This document shows, piece after piece, positions 25,105-36,368 of a stretch of DNA of 64,000 nucleotides. The notes below the pieces were generated by a model. It searched no databases and had not been told where the DNA came from. It saw nothing but the letters and a program-made list of their open reading frames with translations. Numbering within the stretch: the first letter of the stretch is position 1; each line of letters starts with the position of its first letter. This DNA comes from Novosphingobium decolorationis (GTDB lineage Bacteria; Pseudomonadota; Alphaproteobacteria; Sphingomonadales; Sphingomonadaceae): NCBI RefSeq assembly GCF_018417475.1, contig NZ_CP054856.1, positions 186,001 through 250,000 of the forward strand, read 5' to 3'. The position numbers and the translations under genes are program-made.

Positions 25105-25926
25105 ATGGTGGTTGGGCCGTGCCTTGATGGTCAAGGTGGGGAACTAGCAGAACTTATGGCGTTTGGCGGTGGTTGGATTGCGGAAAGCGGACCCAGATGC
25201 CGCCAGGACTGGCTTGAGGTCATGCCCTGGCGGCCGGAAACCGAACTGGAAATTCGCGTTGAGCTGCGCCAACGCGTCGGCGCGATTGCGCAGGAAATTC
25301 TGAACGCCCAGCCATGTGGTTTGAACGAGGCCCGCCATCTCGTCGCACTGATGGAGCGCTGGCTGCGCGAAAGCCGCGAAGGCATCCTGGGCTCGGTGCA
25401 CGATCATTTCGGGCGCGAGGGCGTTCGCTCGCACGCGCTCGCCGTCGCGTGCCTCATGATGAATTTTGCCCATCATGCGGGCTGCCGGCGTGAATACGTC
25501 CTGGAGATGGGGCTTGCGGGCCTCCTGCACGATATCGGCAAGCTGACTATCCCGGTGGAGATCCTCGACAAGCCAGGGCGACTTGATACCGAAGAGACAA
25601 TGGTCATGCGTGGCCACGCCGAGAACGGCGGCGTGCTGCTGGAGCGCTGGGGGCTGGTGAGCCCGTTGGTGATCGCGGTCTGCCGTCATCATCATGAACG
25701 GCTTGATGGCAGCGGCTATCCGAGCGGGCTGATCGCGAAGGACATCGCCGAGCCGGTTCGGGTCGCAACGATCTGCGATGTCTACGACGCGCTGATTTCA
25801 AGGCGAAGTTACAAGCAGGCCTGGTCGAGCGCGCTGGCGCTGGACGAAATGCGCCGCGCACGCGGCAATTTCGATCCCGACCTGCTGGCCGCCTTCGCCC
25901 AAAGCCTGGAACCGGCCACGCTCTGA
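25105..25926 (+). CDS. HD-GYP domain protein (putative cyclic-di-GMP phosphodiesterase)
   Basis: A 273-residue protein with an HD-GYP domain at about 100-265 and no receiver or membrane domain. Signatures are SHALAVACLMMNFAHH, the HD in GLAGLLHDIGKLTIP (about 140), MRGHAENGG, and the GYP-type loop CRHHHERLDGSGYPSGL (about 195-211) followed by RVATICDVYDALISRRSYK. Most metal ligands are present, so c-di-GMP hydrolysis to pGpG or GMP is plausible. The N-terminal 95 residues are helical and unassigned. The start is uncertain: ATG at 25105, or 25156 further in. Confidence 0.85.
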   Translation: MVVGPCLDGQGGELAELMAFGGGWIAESGPRCRQDWLEVMPWRPETELEIRVELRQRVGAIAQEILNAQPCGLNEARHLVALMERWLRESREGILGSVHDHFGREGVRSHALAVACLMMNFAHHAGCRREYVLEMGLAGLLHDIGKLTIPVEILDKPGRLDTEETMVMRGHAENGGVLLERWGLVSPLVIAVCRHHHERLDGSGYPSGLIAKDIAEPVRVATICDVYDALISRRSYKQAWSSALALDEMRRARGNFDPDLLAAFAQSLEPATL

Positions 25927-25950
25927 CATTTTGACAATGCCCAAACGAAA

Positions 25951-25980
25951 CCGCCCCCGAACCTTGCGGTGCGGGGGCGG
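25951..25980 (-). terminator. Terminator between HD-GYP gene and purL
   Basis: CCGCCCCCG (25951-25959) pairs perfectly with CGGGGGCGG (25972-25980) around a 12-base loop. On the minus strand it is followed by TTTCGTTTGGG. It lies 31 bases after the purL stop and may serve both convergent genes. Confidence 0.65.
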
Positions 25981-26011
25981 CCGGGAATTGTGTTTCCTCA
26001 AGGAAAGCCGA

Positions 26012-28171
26012 TCAGGCTTCCATCCAATCCTTGAAGAAGGCCTCGTTGACGCGGCGCAGTTCGGTGACTTCGACACCGGCAACCGAGGAGCCGCCAACGC
26101 TGCCGATCTTCTCGGCACCCGGGATCTCGGCGCCTGCAGGAGCTGTCACGACATAGCGCGACTGGTCCTCGCCAAAGGCTTCGGCCGTGCTCAGTTCCGT
26201 GTCGAGCGTGCAGCCAAGGCCGCTTGCCAGCGCCATTTCGGCGAGCGCGACGAGAAGACCGCCATCGGAGATGTCGTGGACGGCGTTGACCGTCCCCGCG
26301 CCGATCAGGCTGCGCACCGTGCCGCCGTTCGCGGCCTCGGCCTTGAGGTCGACCGTGGGGGCATCGCCCGCTTCCTTGCCCGCGATGGTCTTGAGCCAGA
26401 GCGACTGGCCAAGGTGCGTGCCCTTGCCGCCGATCAGCCAGATCGCATCGCCCTCGTTCTTGAAGGCGATGGTGGCCATCGCGTCGTGGTCGGCCAGGAT
26501 GCCGACGCCGCCGATCGCGGGGGTGGGCAGGATCGCCGAGCCGCCGCCGGTGGCCTTCGATTCGTTGTAGAGCGACACGTTGCCCGACACGATCGGGTAG
26601 TCGAGCGCGCGGCAGGCGTCGCCCATGCCGTTCAGGCAGCCCACGATCTGCGCCATGATTTCAGGGCGCTGGGGGTTCGCGAAGTTGAGGCAGTTGGTGA
26701 TCGCCAGCGGCAGACCGCCGACGGCCGAGATGTTGCGGTAGGTCTCGGCAACGGCCTGCTTGCCGCCCTCGTAGGGGTCGGCGTAGCAGTAGCGCGGCGA
26801 ACAGTCGGTGCTGATGGCGAGCGCCTTCTTCGTGCCGTGTACGCGTACAACCGCAGCATCGCCGCCCGACTTCTGCATCGTGTCGGCACCGACCTGGCTG
26901 TCGTACTGCTGCCAGATCCACGCGCGCGAGGCGAGGTCGGCCGAGCCGATGAGCGTGGTGAGGTCTGCGCCAAGGTCAGTGGCTGCGGGCACGTCGCCCA
27001 TTGCGGGGACCGCGGCCCAGGTCTTGTAGTCCTCAGCCGAGACATAGGGGCGCTGGTATTCCGGCGCGTCGTCGGCCAGGGGCCCCAGCGGAATGTCGCA
27101 GACGACCTCGCCGTCGAATTCGAGGACCATGTGGCCGGTGTCGGTGACTTCGCCGATTACCGCGAAGTCGAGTTCCCACTTCCGGAAGATGGCTTCGGCC
27201 ATGGCTTCCTTGCCGGGCTTGAGCACCATGAGCATGCGCTCCTGGCTCTCGCTCAGCATCATCTCGTAGGGCGTCATCGCCTCTTCGCGGCAGGGCACCT
27301 GGTTCATGTCGAGGCGGATGCCTGCGCCGCCCTTGCTGGCCATCTCGACCGAGGACGAGGTGAGGCCCGCTGCGCCCATGTCCTGGATCGCGACGATGGC
27401 GTCGGTCGCCATGAGCTCGAGGCAGGCCTCGATCAGCAGCTTCTCGGTGAAGGGGTCACCCACCTGCACGGTCGGGCGCTTTTCCTCGGACTTCTCGTCG
27501 AAGTCGGCGGACGCCATGGTCGCGCCGTGGATGCCGTCGCGGCCGGTCTTCGAGCCGACGTAGACGATGGGGTTACCAAGGCCGGTCGCCGCGCAGTAGA
27601 AGATCTTGTCGGTGTCCGCGACGCCCACGGTCATCGCGTTGACGAGGATGTTGCCGTCGTAGGCCTTGTGGAAGTTGGTTTCGCCGCCAACGGTGGGCAC
27701 GCCCACGCAGTTGCCGTAGCCGCCGATGCCCGAGACCACGCCCTGCACGAGGTGCTTCATCTTGGGGTGTTCGGGGCGGCCGAAGCGCAGCGCGTTCATG
27801 TTCGCGACGGGGCGCGCGCCCATCGTGAAGACGTCGCGCAGGATGCCGCCGACGCCCGTCGCCGCGCCCTGGTAGGGTTCGATGTACGAGGGGTGGTTGT
27901 GGCTTTCCATCTTGAAGATGGCGGCCTGGCCATCGCCGATGTCGATCACGCCCGCGTTCTCGCCCGGGCCGCAGATGACCCAGGGGGCCTCGGTCGGGAG
28001 CTGCTTCAAGTGGAAGCGGCTCGACTTGTACGAGCAGTGCTCGGACCACATGACCGAGAAGATGCCGAGTTCAAGGAGATTGGGCACGCGGCCCATCGCG
28101 TTCACGACGCGCTCGTATTCCTCGGGGCTGAGGCCATGCGCCTCGACGACGTCAGGGGTGATTTCGCTCAT
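26012..28171 (-). CDS. purL: Phosphoribosylformylglycinamidine synthase subunit PurL
   Basis: This 719-residue synthase subunit of the small-PurL type needs PurS and PurQ, which are not in the window. It makes FGAM from FGAR, ATP and glutamine-derived ammonia. Motifs are [12 protein letters not shown] (about 42-53, catalytic His), [39 protein letters not shown] (substrate and Mg site), [14 protein letters not shown] and [16 protein letters not shown]. The ATG at 28171 (MSEITPDVV) is chosen; the frame upstream of it overlaps xseB and ispA and is not coding. A convergent terminator lies downstream. Confidence 0.97.
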   Translation of the reverse strand: MSEITPDVVEAHGLSPEEYERVVNAMGRVPNLLELGIFSVMWSEHCSYKSSRFHLKQLPTEAPWVICGPGENAGVIDIGDGQAAIFKMESHNHPSYIEPYQGAATGVGGILRDVFTMGARPVANMNALRFGRPEHPKMKHLVQGVVSGIGGYGNCVGVPTVGGETNFHKAYDGNILVNAMTVGVADTDKIFYCAATGLGNPIVYVGSKTGRDGIHGATMASADFDEKSEEKRPTVQVGDPFTEKLLIEACLELMATDAIVAIQDMGAAGLTSSSVEMASKGGAGIRLDMNQVPCREEAMTPYEMMLSESQERMLMVLKPGKEAMAEAIFRKWELDFAVIGEVTDTGHMVLEFDGEVVCDIPLGPLADDAPEYQRPYVSAEDYKTWAAVPAMGDVPAATDLGADLTTLIGSADLASRAWIWQQYDSQVGADTMQKSGGDAAVVRVHGTKKALAISTDCSPRYCYADPYEGGKQAVAETYRNISAVGGLPLAITNCLNFANPQRPEIMAQIVGCLNGMGDACRALDYPIVSGNVSLYNESKATGGGSAILPTPAIGGVGILADHDAMATIAFKNEGDAIWLIGGKGTHLGQSLWLKTIAGKEAGDAPTVDLKAEAANGGTVRSLIGAGTVNAVHDISDGGLLVALAEMALASGLGCTLDTELSTAEAFGEDQSRYVVTAPAGAEIPGAEKIGSVGGSSVAGVEVTELRRVNEAFFKDWMEA

Positions 28172-28309
28172 GCGCACGGCCCTTAGCCATGTCGGTGCGC
28201 GCTTGCTAGTCTCCAATATCGCCGAACCGGCCTTTGATGCACGAATTGCCTGTCGGAAGAGCGCTGTGTGACCTTGACCCTCGTGCCGGGCAGCGCCATT
28301 GCTTGGCGC

Positions 28310-28564
28310 ATGGATGCCCAGACACCCGAACTCGACACGCTCAGCTTCGAAGACGCGCTGCGCGAACTGGAAACCATTGTGCGCCAGCTGGAAAGCGGTG
28401 AAGTGCCGCTGGAGGATTCGATCTCGCTCTATGAAAAGGGCGAGAAGCTGCGCCAGCACTGCCAGAAGCGGCTCGATGCCGCCCAGGCCCGGATCGAGAA
28501 GATCGTGACCGGACCCGACGGTACGCCCGTCTCCACCCAGCCTTTCGACACGCCGGAGCGCTGA
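28310..28564 (+). CDS. xseB: Exodeoxyribonuclease VII small subunit
   Basis: An 84-residue protein of XseB type with [20 protein letters not shown] (about 10-30), then [27 protein letters not shown]. It forms the coiled-coil partner of XseA in the bidirectional ssDNA exonuclease; xseA is not nearby. The start ATG at 28310 (MDAQTPEL) is preferred to the in-frame start at 28268. The stop is 3 bases before the ispA GTG, so the two genes are co-translated. The gene is divergent from purL. Confidence 0.93.
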   Translation: MDAQTPELDTLSFEDALRELETIVRQLESGEVPLEDSISLYEKGEKLRQHCQKRLDAAQARIEKIVTGPDGTPVSTQPFDTPER

Positions 28565-28567
28565 GAC

Positions 28568-29476
28568 GTGGGTGAGGGGGCTTCGGGCGATTCGCGGCTG
28601 AAAGAGGCACTGGTCGCGATTGCGGGCGAAGTGGACGGCGCGTTCGATGCGCTGCTGCCGGTACCCGACGATGCGCGTGCGCGTCTGTACGAGGCGATGC
28701 GCTATGCCGCGATTGGTGGGGGCAAGCGGCTGCGTCCGCTGCTTCTGACCGCGGTTGCGGGCATGTACGGTGTCCAGCGCGAGGCGGCGATCCGCGCGGC
28801 CATCGCGCTCGAATCGATCCACGTCTATTCACTGATCCACGATGACCTGCCGTGCATGGACGATGATGCCCTGCGCCACGGCAAGCCGACTCTTCACCTC
28901 GCTTTCGACGAATCGGCGGCGGTCCTGGCGGGCGATTCCCTGCACGACTTTGCGTTCGAGGTGCTGTCCGATCCGGCGACGAGCGCGGATCCCTTCACGC
29001 GCATCGAACTGGTGCGCGTGCTGGCGACCTCCAGCGGCGCCGAAGGCATGGCGGGCGGCCAGATGATGGATCTGGTGGCCGAAACGTCCGAATTCGACCT
29101 GCACACGATCACGCGCCTCCAGCAGCTCAAGACCGGGGCCCTGCTGGGCGCGGCAGTGGAGATGGGCGCGATCCTGGGCCATGTTCCGCCGGAGGGGCGC
29201 ACGCACCTGCGCAGCTATGCCCGCGATATCGGGCTGGCCTTCCAGATCGCCGACGACCTGATCGATCATGAGGGCGACGCCGAAGTGGCGGGCAAGGCCG
29301 TGGGTAAGGATGCCGATGCCGGCAAGGCCACCTTTGTCTCGCTGATGGGCGCCGAGCGCGCGCGCGATCAGGCGCGCATGCTGGTGGAGCAGGCTGTCGG
29401 GCACTTGTCGGGGCATGGCGAGGAAGCCGATCTTCTGCGCAGCGTTGCGCGCTATATCGTCGAGCGCGATCACTGA
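28568..29476 (+). CDS. ispA: Farnesyl diphosphate synthase-type polyprenyl synthetase
   Basis: This 302-residue trans-prenyltransferase has the first Asp-rich motif [19 protein letters not shown] (about 90-108) and the second [13 protein letters not shown] (about 225-237). [10 protein letters not shown] near residue 50 binds IPP. The DDLPCMDDD spacing (DDxxxxD) and length fit bacterial FPP or GPP synthases, making the precursor for quinones, undecaprenyl phosphate and carotenoids. The start is GTG, 3 bases after xseB. In many bacteria dxs follows; here it does not, and coaD is next. Confidence 0.94.
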   Translation: MGEGASGDSRLKEALVAIAGEVDGAFDALLPVPDDARARLYEAMRYAAIGGGKRLRPLLLTAVAGMYGVQREAAIRAAIALESIHVYSLIHDDLPCMDDDALRHGKPTLHLAFDESAAVLAGDSLHDFAFEVLSDPATSADPFTRIELVRVLATSSGAEGMAGGQMMDLVAETSEFDLHTITRLQQLKTGALLGAAVEMGAILGHVPPEGRTHLRSYARDIGLAFQIADDLIDHEGDAEVAGKAVGKDADAGKATFVSLMGAERARDQARMLVEQAVGHLSGHGEEADLLRSVARYIVERDH

Positions 29477-29546
29477 TTTTTTCGCGCAAGGCAGCGCGCA
29501 TCAGGGCAGGAAGCCGCGGCCCGCGAGCCGCATGGAGGAAGCCGAA

Positions 29547-30074
29547 ATGACTGAGACCCGGACTGCGGAGCGCGTGGGCGTCTATCCCGGCACGTTCGAT
29601 CCGATCACGCTGGGCCATGCCGACATCATTCGGCGCGGCGCGAAGCTGGTGGACCGCCTGATCATCGGCGTGACGACCAATCCGTCCAAGAATCCGATGT
29701 TTACCCCCGAAGAGCGCATGGCGATGGTCGAGCGCGAGGTGAAGGCGCTGGGCGTCGAGAACGTAACGGTGGTGGCCTTCAATGCGCTCCTGATGAAGTT
29801 TGCGAAGCGGCAGAACGCAACGATCATCCTCAGGGGCCTGCGCGCCGTCGCGGACTTCGAGTACGAGTACCAGATGGCCGGCATGAACCAGCAGCTCGAT
29901 CCCGATATCGAGACCGTGTTCCTGATGGCCGACGTCAGCCTGCAACCGATCGCCTCCAAGCTGGTCAAGGAAATCGCGCTGTTCGGAGGCGACATCACCA
30001 AGTTCGTCAGCCCGGCCGTGCGCGAGGACGTGATCGCCCGGATCGACGCGCGGGGACGCCTCGGCGACTACTGA
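29547..30074 (+). CDS. coaD: Pantetheine-phosphate adenylyltransferase
   Basis: This 175-residue enzyme catalyses the penultimate step of CoA synthesis. Motifs are VYPGTFDPITLGHADIIRRG (residues 10-29, with the nucleotidyltransferase T/HxGH signature), FNALLMKFAKR, ILRGLRAVADFEYEYQMAGMN and FVSPAVREDV near the C-terminus. The ATG at 29547 has GGAGGAA 6 bases upstream and gives the family length; earlier in-frame ATGs are less likely. It is followed by a cyclophilin and the queuosine genes on the same strand. Confidence 0.96.
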   Translation: MTETRTAERVGVYPGTFDPITLGHADIIRRGAKLVDRLIIGVTTNPSKNPMFTPEERMAMVEREVKALGVENVTVVAFNALLMKFAKRQNATIILRGLRAVADFEYEYQMAGMNQQLDPDIETVFLMADVSLQPIASKLVKEIALFGGDITKFVSPAVREDVIARIDARGRLGDY

Positions 30075-30169
30075 GCGTGGGGGCTTCCCGCTAAATCATT
30101 CATTGTACCGACAGCGAGAGGGCTCTATCGCCCCAGCCAAGGATCGGTTTTCGAGCTTGTGAGTAATCC

Positions 30170-30859
30170 ATGAAATTTCGCCATACCGTTGCCGCGCTGA
30201 TGCTGGGTGCCACCGTACTTGCCAGCCCGGCCGCGTTCGCCAAGGACAAGGACGTCGCTGCCACCGAGGCACCGGCGCAGCTGCCTACCAAGATCGACAT
30301 GGACCCGAGCCACGATCCGCAGAACGTGCTGGTCCTCGACCTCAGCAACGGTGGCCGCGTGCTCATCCGTCTCGTGCCGGAATGGGCACCCCACCACGTC
30401 GAGCGCGTGAGCAAGCTGGCCAGCGAAGGCTTCTACGACGGTCTGATCTTCCACCGCGTGATCGATGGCTTCATGGCGCAGACCGGCGATCCGACGGGCA
30501 CCGGTCAGGGGGGCTCGGACCTTCCCGACCTGGAAGCGGAATTCAATGCGATGCCGCACGTGCGCGGCTCGGTTGCGATGGCGCGCACCAACGATCCCAA
30601 CAGCGCGAACAGCCAGTTCTTCATCGTGTTCTATCCGCGCTTCGCGCTCGACCACAAGTACACCGTGTTCGGCCGCGTTATTGGCGGCATGAACTATGTC
30701 GATGCGATCCACCGCGGCGAACCGCCCGAGGATCCCACGAAGATCGTCCAGGCCTCGCTCTTTTCCGAGCACAAGCCCAAGCCTGCGGCACCCGCACCGG
30801 CGATGACCGACGATACGCCCGTCACGCTCGACGATCTCAACAACTCGTCCTCGCAGTAA
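30170..30859 (+). CDS. Periplasmic cyclophilin-type peptidyl-prolyl isomerase
   Basis: A 229-residue protein with a cleavable signal peptide (VAALMLGATVLASPAAFA, cut near residue 24) and a cyclophilin domain at about 55-200. FYDGLIFHRVIDGFMAQTGD contains the catalytic Arg, and MARTNDPNSANSQFFIV and HKYTVFGRVIGGM are also visible. It should assist folding of envelope proteins. The C-terminal 30 residues are Pro/Ala-rich and acidic. It is 60 bases upstream of queA and probably in the same transcription unit. Confidence 0.94.
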   Translation: MKFRHTVAALMLGATVLASPAAFAKDKDVAATEAPAQLPTKIDMDPSHDPQNVLVLDLSNGGRVLIRLVPEWAPHHVERVSKLASEGFYDGLIFHRVIDGFMAQTGDPTGTGQGGSDLPDLEAEFNAMPHVRGSVAMARTNDPNSANSQFFIVFYPRFALDHKYTVFGRVIGGMNYVDAIHRGEPPEDPTKIVQASLFSEHKPKPAAPAPAMTDDTPVTLDDLNNSSSQ

Positions 30860-30920
30860 GAGGACGCCGGGCCGCTTGCATCTTGCCGCAGGCGCGTTTC
30901 GCGTCTAGCGGCTGCCGGTC

Positions 30921-31961
30921 ATGCGAGTAGACCTTTTCGATTTCGATCTCCCGACGGAAAACATCGCGCTGCGCCCGGCCAAGCCGCGCGATGCAGCGCG
31001 CTTTCTCGTAGCCGATGGCGATGCGCCGCTGGCCGACCGCATCGTGCGCGAGCTTCCCGAGGTGCTCGCCCCGGGCGATATCCTGGTCTTCAATGATACG
31101 CGCGTCATTCCCGCCCAGCTGGAAGGCCGCCGCGGCGAGGCGCGCATCGGCGCGACGCTCCATAAGCGGCTCGACCTGCGCCGCTGGCAGGCCTTCGTGC
31201 GCAACGGCAAGCGGCTGAAGGCGGGCGACCGCATCGAATTTCCCGCCGAGGTAGAGGCCATTGCCGAAGAGCGCTGGGACGATGGCAGCTGGACGCTTGC
31301 CTTCCAGGGCGAAGAGCCGGTCGAAATCCTGCTCGAACGCGCCGGGCGAATGCCGCTGCCACCCTACATCGCGGGCAAGCGCGACACCGACGAGGCGGAC
31401 AAGAGCGATTACCAGACCATGTTCGCGCGCGAGAAGGGCGCGGTGGCCGCGCCCACGGCCGCGCTGCACTTCACGCCTGAACTGGTCGCGAAGCTCGATG
31501 CCGCGGGCATCGGGCGCGAGACGCTGACGCTCCATGTCGGGGCAGGCACCTTTCTTCCGGTCAAGGCGGACGACACCGCCGAACACCAGATGCATTCCGA
31601 ATGGGGCCGGATCGATGCCGAGACGGCTGATCGCCTCAACGCCGCACGCGCGGCGGGCGGGCGGATCATCGCAGTCGGCACGACCAGCCTGCGGCTTCTG
31701 GAGAGCGCAACGGGCGAGGACGGCGTGGTCCGTCCGTTCGAAGGCGACACCGCGATATTCATCACGCCGGGCTACCGCTTCAAGGCCGTCGACGGGCTGA
31801 TGACCAACTTCCACCTGCCCAAGTCGACGCTCTTCATGCTGGTCTCGGCCCTGATGGGGCTGGAGAAGATGCAGGCGGTCTATGCCCACGCCATCGAGCA
31901 CGGCTACCGCTTCTACAGCTATGGTGATTCCAGCCTGCTGATCCCGGGGCCGAAAGCCTGA
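30921..31961 (+). CDS. queA: S-adenosylmethionine:tRNA ribosyltransferase-isomerase
   Basis: A 346-residue enzyme forming epoxyqueuosine on tRNA. It has the N-terminal [66 protein letters not shown] (about 165-190), LHVGAGTF and [18 protein letters not shown]. It works with Tgt in queuosine modification of GUN tRNAs. Tgt lies 3 kb downstream, separated by an ABC exporter pair and a DUF481 gene. Confidence 0.97.
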   Translation: MRVDLFDFDLPTENIALRPAKPRDAARFLVADGDAPLADRIVRELPEVLAPGDILVFNDTRVIPAQLEGRRGEARIGATLHKRLDLRRWQAFVRNGKRLKAGDRIEFPAEVEAIAEERWDDGSWTLAFQGEEPVEILLERAGRMPLPPYIAGKRDTDEADKSDYQTMFAREKGAVAAPTAALHFTPELVAKLDAAGIGRETLTLHVGAGTFLPVKADDTAEHQMHSEWGRIDAETADRLNAARAAGGRIIAVGTTSLRLLESATGEDGVVRPFEGDTAIFITPGYRFKAVDGLMTNFHLPKSTLFMLVSALMGLEKMQAVYAHAIEHGYRFYSYGDSSLLIPGPKA

Positions 31962-32019
31962 TTTCTTTTTTGTCCGGCAATTCCCGCATGGGGGCTTGGA
32001 AGCATAGCGACTTCCTCCC

Positions 32020-32982
32020 ATGTTCCCGGCCATGCAGGACATTCTCGAAATCGAGGGTCTGACCAAGACCTATGACGGGGGCTTCACCGCGCTGAACGGT
32101 GTCGACCTGACCATTCGCAAGGGCGAGATCTTCGCACTCCTTGGCCCCAACGGGGCAGGCAAGACCACGCTGATCGGCGCGGTCTGTGGCCTTGTGCAGC
32201 CTAGCTCGGGCACGATCCGCGCCTTTGGCGAGGACATGGGGCGCCACTGGCGCACCCTGCGCCGCCGTATCGGGCTCGTCCCGCAGGAACTGGCCACCGA
32301 CATGTTCGAGACGGTGCTCCACACCGTGAACTATTCGCGCGGCCTGTTCGGCCTTGCGCCCGATGCGGCGCGGGTCGAGGAAATTCTGCGCGCGCTCAGC
32401 TTGTGGGACAAGCGCGCGGAATCGCTGAGCGCGCTTTCCGGCGGCATGAAGCGCCGGGTCCTTATCGCCAAGGCGCTTGCCCACGATCCCGAACTGCTGT
32501 TCCTCGATGAGCCCACGGCGGGCGTGGACGTGGAACTGCGGCGCGACATGTGGACGCATATCTCCGCGCTGCGCGAGCAGGGCACCACGATCATCCTCAC
32601 CACCCACTATATCGAGGAGGCCGAGGAAATGGCCGACCGCGTGGGGATCATCCAGAAGGGCCGCATCCGCATGGTCGAGGAGACCCGTGCGATGATGGCC
32701 CGGCTCGGCCGCACCGAAGCGGTCTTCACGCTGGCGGCACCCATCAGCGCCATCCCCGAAGGGCTTTCCGGCCATTCGCTGAGCCTTACCGAAGATGGCC
32801 GTGCGCTTGTCTACCGTGGCGGGGATGGCACCGGGCAGGGCAAATCCGAGGTAGCCGCGCTCACCAAGGCGCTGATTGCCCACGGGGTCGACTATACCGC
32901 CATCGACATCCGCGAATCCAATCTGGAGGAGATCTTCGTGAACCTCCTCGAAAACCAGTCCGACACGGGAGAGGGTGCATGA
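32020..32982 (+). CDS. ABC-2 type exporter ATP-binding protein (YadG-like)
   Basis: A 320-residue ATPase with Walker A LLGPNGAGKTTLIG (about 41-54), Q-loop VPQE, signature ALSGGMKRRVLIAKAL (about 140), Walker B LLFLDEPTAGVD and H-loop LTTHYIEEAEEMADRVG. A C-terminal extension of about 90 residues is typical of drug or polysaccharide ABC-2 ATPases. The stop overlaps the permease start (ATGA), so the two form one transporter. The substrate is unknown. It sits between queA and tgt, where it is not a conserved partner of queuosine synthesis. Confidence 0.92.
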   Translation: MFPAMQDILEIEGLTKTYDGGFTALNGVDLTIRKGEIFALLGPNGAGKTTLIGAVCGLVQPSSGTIRAFGEDMGRHWRTLRRRIGLVPQELATDMFETVLHTVNYSRGLFGLAPDAARVEEILRALSLWDKRAESLSALSGGMKRRVLIAKALAHDPELLFLDEPTAGVDVELRRDMWTHISALREQGTTIILTTHYIEEAEEMADRVGIIQKGRIRMVEETRAMMARLGRTEAVFTLAAPISAIPEGLSGHSLSLTEDGRALVYRGGDGTGQGKSEVAALTKALIAHGVDYTAIDIRESNLEEIFVNLLENQSDTGEGA

Positions 32983-33752
32983 GCCTGTTCAACGCCCGCA
33001 GCGCGTGGACCATCTACAAGCATGAACTCGCGCGCGCCCTGCGCACCGCGCTCCAGTCCATCATCGCGCAGTTGCTCTCGACGATGCTCTACTTCGTCGT
33101 CTTCGGAGCAGCCATCGGTGGCCGCATGGAGTCCGGCCTTGAGGGTGTCGACTACGGCGCTTTCATCGTCCCCGGCCTGCTCATGCTCACACTCCTGAGC
33201 GAGAGCACGGCGAATGGCGCGTTTGGTATCTACATGCCGCGTTTCACCGGCGCGATCTACGAACTGCTCTCGGCCCCCGTGGGCTTTGCCGAGACCCTTG
33301 TCGGTTTCGTCGGCGCGGCGGCCACGAAATCGCTGGTTCTTGCCGCGATCATCCTGGGGACCGCGCGCTTCTTCGTCGACTACACGATCGTCCATCCGGT
33401 GCTGGTGCTCGGTTTTGTCCTGCTCGTCTCGGCCTCGTTCTCGCTCTTCGGGTTCATCCTCGGGATCTGGGCCAGGAGCTTCGAACAGGTGGGCATGGTG
33501 CCTTCGCTGTTCGTGATGCCACTGACGTTCCTGGGGGGCACGTTCTATTCGATCGACCTCCTGCCCGAGCCCTGGCGTTCGGTGGCCCTGGTCAATCCGA
33601 TGGTCTATCTGGTCAACGGGCTGCGCTGGTGCTTCTATGGCCAGGCGGATTTCCCGGTCGTGGTCTCGCTTGTCATGGCGCTCGGCTTCCTGGCTCTTTG
33701 CATTGCAATTATTGCACGAATCTTTGCAACGGGCTGGCGTTTGCGTTCGTGA
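32979..33752 (+). CDS. ABC-2 type exporter permease (YadH-like)
   Basis: A 257-residue membrane protein with six predicted helices. The ABC-2 signature MPLTFLGGTFYSIDLLPEPW (about 178-197) and NPMVYLVNGLRWCFYG resemble YadH/NodJ-type permeases. The ATG overlaps the stop of the ATPase gene. It probably exports a small molecule or lipid-linked compound; nothing in the sequence names the substrate. Confidence 0.92.
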   Translation: MSLFNARSAWTIYKHELARALRTALQSIIAQLLSTMLYFVVFGAAIGGRMESGLEGVDYGAFIVPGLLMLTLLSESTANGAFGIYMPRFTGAIYELLSAPVGFAETLVGFVGAAATKSLVLAAIILGTARFFVDYTIVHPVLVLGFVLLVSASFSLFGFILGIWARSFEQVGMVPSLFVMPLTFLGGTFYSIDLLPEPWRSVALVNPMVYLVNGLRWCFYGQADFPVVVSLVMALGFLALCIAIIARIFATGWRLRS

Positions 33753-33769
33753 TTACGTAACCATCGCCC

Positions 33770-34825
33770 ATGCCTTTTCGCTTCCGGTCAAGCCTCGTCC
33801 TTCCCCTTGTCGTGCTCTCCGTTCCGGCCTTCGCGCAAGACGAGCCGCCGGAGGGCCGTGCCGTGGACTGGGACGTCATCGCGATGCCCGATCCCATTCC
33901 CCCCAGGCCTGTCTTCGTGTCGCTTCCGACCTTCGTGGAGCCGATCCCCTTCGTCGATGCCGATCGCCCGACCCTGCCGCGCAACGTGCGCGCCATGCTC
34001 GAGGAATCGATGAAGGGCGAAGAGGACGCCGAGGTCGACGCGGTCGTGAAGTTCGCGATCAAGGTGCAGCCCTGGTTCAAGGACGAGATCCGGGGCATGC
34101 ACAAGAGCTATCGCGACCGCCGCGCGGCCGAGGAGCGCGCCAAGTTCGAAGCAAAGCAGCGCCGGATCCGGCAGGCCGGGATCCTTCAGCTCTGGAAAGG
34201 TCAGATCGATCTGGGTGGCTTTCGCAACACGGGCAACACCAGCAACTTTGGCGTAACCGGCGGCTTCAAGGCGGACCGTCAGGGGATCAAGTGGCAACAT
34301 ACCATCACAGCGACGGCCAACTACCAGGAGACCGACAGCACGGTCACGACCAACAAGTATCTTCTGGCCTACCAACCGCGTTTTACACTGCATGAGGGAT
34401 ATTTCATCTACGGTCGTGCGCAGTACGAACGCGATCCGATTTCGGGTTTCGAGAACCGCTACTCGCTCTCGGGCGGTCTTGGTCGGCGCCTTATCCGAAC
34501 CGATCGCATGACGCTTTCGGTCGAGGCGGGCCCGGCCATGCGCATGATCGACTATGTCGATGAGCCCAGCGAGACGCAGTATTCTGCGCTTATGTCGGTC
34601 GATTTTGCCTGGAAGCTCAACGACACGGTCAAGCTCTCGCAAGTCGCCAGTGGCTATGTGAGCACGGAGAACAACACCTTCACCTCGCTCACCGCGCTGG
34701 AAACCGCGATGACCAAGAACCTCAAGCTCAAGCTGTCCTATAACTTCGAGCATGAAACCGCACCGGCCGCCGGAACCCTCAAGACCGACACAATCTCGAG
34801 CTTCTCGGTGGTCTACGGCTTCTGA
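33770..34825 (+). CDS. DUF481 family outer-membrane/secreted protein
   Basis: A 351-residue protein with a signal peptide (SSLVLPLVVLSVPAFA) and a C-terminal DUF481 domain (about 140-351) built of alternating beta-strand segments, such as GQIDLGGFRNTGNTSNFGVTGGF and SFSVVYGF at the C-terminus. The terminal aromatic residue and strand pattern suggest an outer-membrane beta-barrel. An N-terminal Pro-rich region and charged coil (about 25-135) precede it. It follows the ABC exporter by 17 bases. Whether it forms the outer-membrane exit for that exporter is only an inference. Confidence 0.82.
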   Translation: MPFRFRSSLVLPLVVLSVPAFAQDEPPEGRAVDWDVIAMPDPIPPRPVFVSLPTFVEPIPFVDADRPTLPRNVRAMLEESMKGEEDAEVDAVVKFAIKVQPWFKDEIRGMHKSYRDRRAAEERAKFEAKQRRIRQAGILQLWKGQIDLGGFRNTGNTSNFGVTGGFKADRQGIKWQHTITATANYQETDSTVTTNKYLLAYQPRFTLHEGYFIYGRAQYERDPISGFENRYSLSGGLGRRLIRTDRMTLSVEAGPAMRMIDYVDEPSETQYSALMSVDFAWKLNDTVKLSQVASGYVSTENNTFTSLTALETAMTKNLKLKLSYNFEHETAPAAGTLKTDTISSFSVVYGF

Positions 34826-34867
34826 ACGGGCCGAGCCTTCGCCGTGTTTTTGCGAAGCATCAGATAA

Positions 34868-36037
<1,170 letters not shown>

Positions 36038-36041
36038 CGCC

Positions 36042-36368
36042 TCAGGCTCCGCTGCCTGTTGCCACGCGCAGCAGCACGGTGCCCGAGACGATGAGCATGA
36101 GCCCGGCGATCGCCGCCGGGCTCAGCCGCTCCCCGAAGACCAGAAGGCCCAGCAAGAACGCGCCAAGCGTCCCGATCCCGGTCCAGGCGGCATAGGCCGC
36201 GGCAAGCGGGATCGTGCGCATGGCAAGAGCCAGCAGCCAGAAGCTGCCAAGCAGCGAGGCGGCCATGGCGAGGGCGCCCAGAGCGCTGATCCCGTCTTCG
36301 GTGTTCTTGAGAAAATAGATCCAGACGGTCTCGAGCAGACCGGCGAGTACGACGAAAATCCATGCCAT
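36042..36368 (-). CDS. gdx: SMR family guanidinium exporter (SugE/Gdx)
   Basis: A 108-residue four-helix small multidrug resistance protein. ETVWIYFLKNT in helix 1 carries the essential Glu, the Gdx/SugE subtype pattern reads AMRTIPLAAAYAAWTGIGTLG in helix 3, and LLVFGERLSPAAIAGLMLIVSG closes the chain. Gdx proteins export guanidinium ion in exchange for protons. The guanidine-II riboswitch immediately upstream strongly supports that function over quaternary-ammonium export. An AGGAGG ribosome site lies 7 bases before the ATG. The former name is sugE. Confidence 0.93.
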   Translation of the reverse strand: MAWIFVVLAGLLETVWIYFLKNTEDGISALGALAMAASLLGSFWLLALAMRTIPLAAAYAAWTGIGTLGAFLLGLLVFGERLSPAAIAGLMLIVSGTVLLRVATGSGA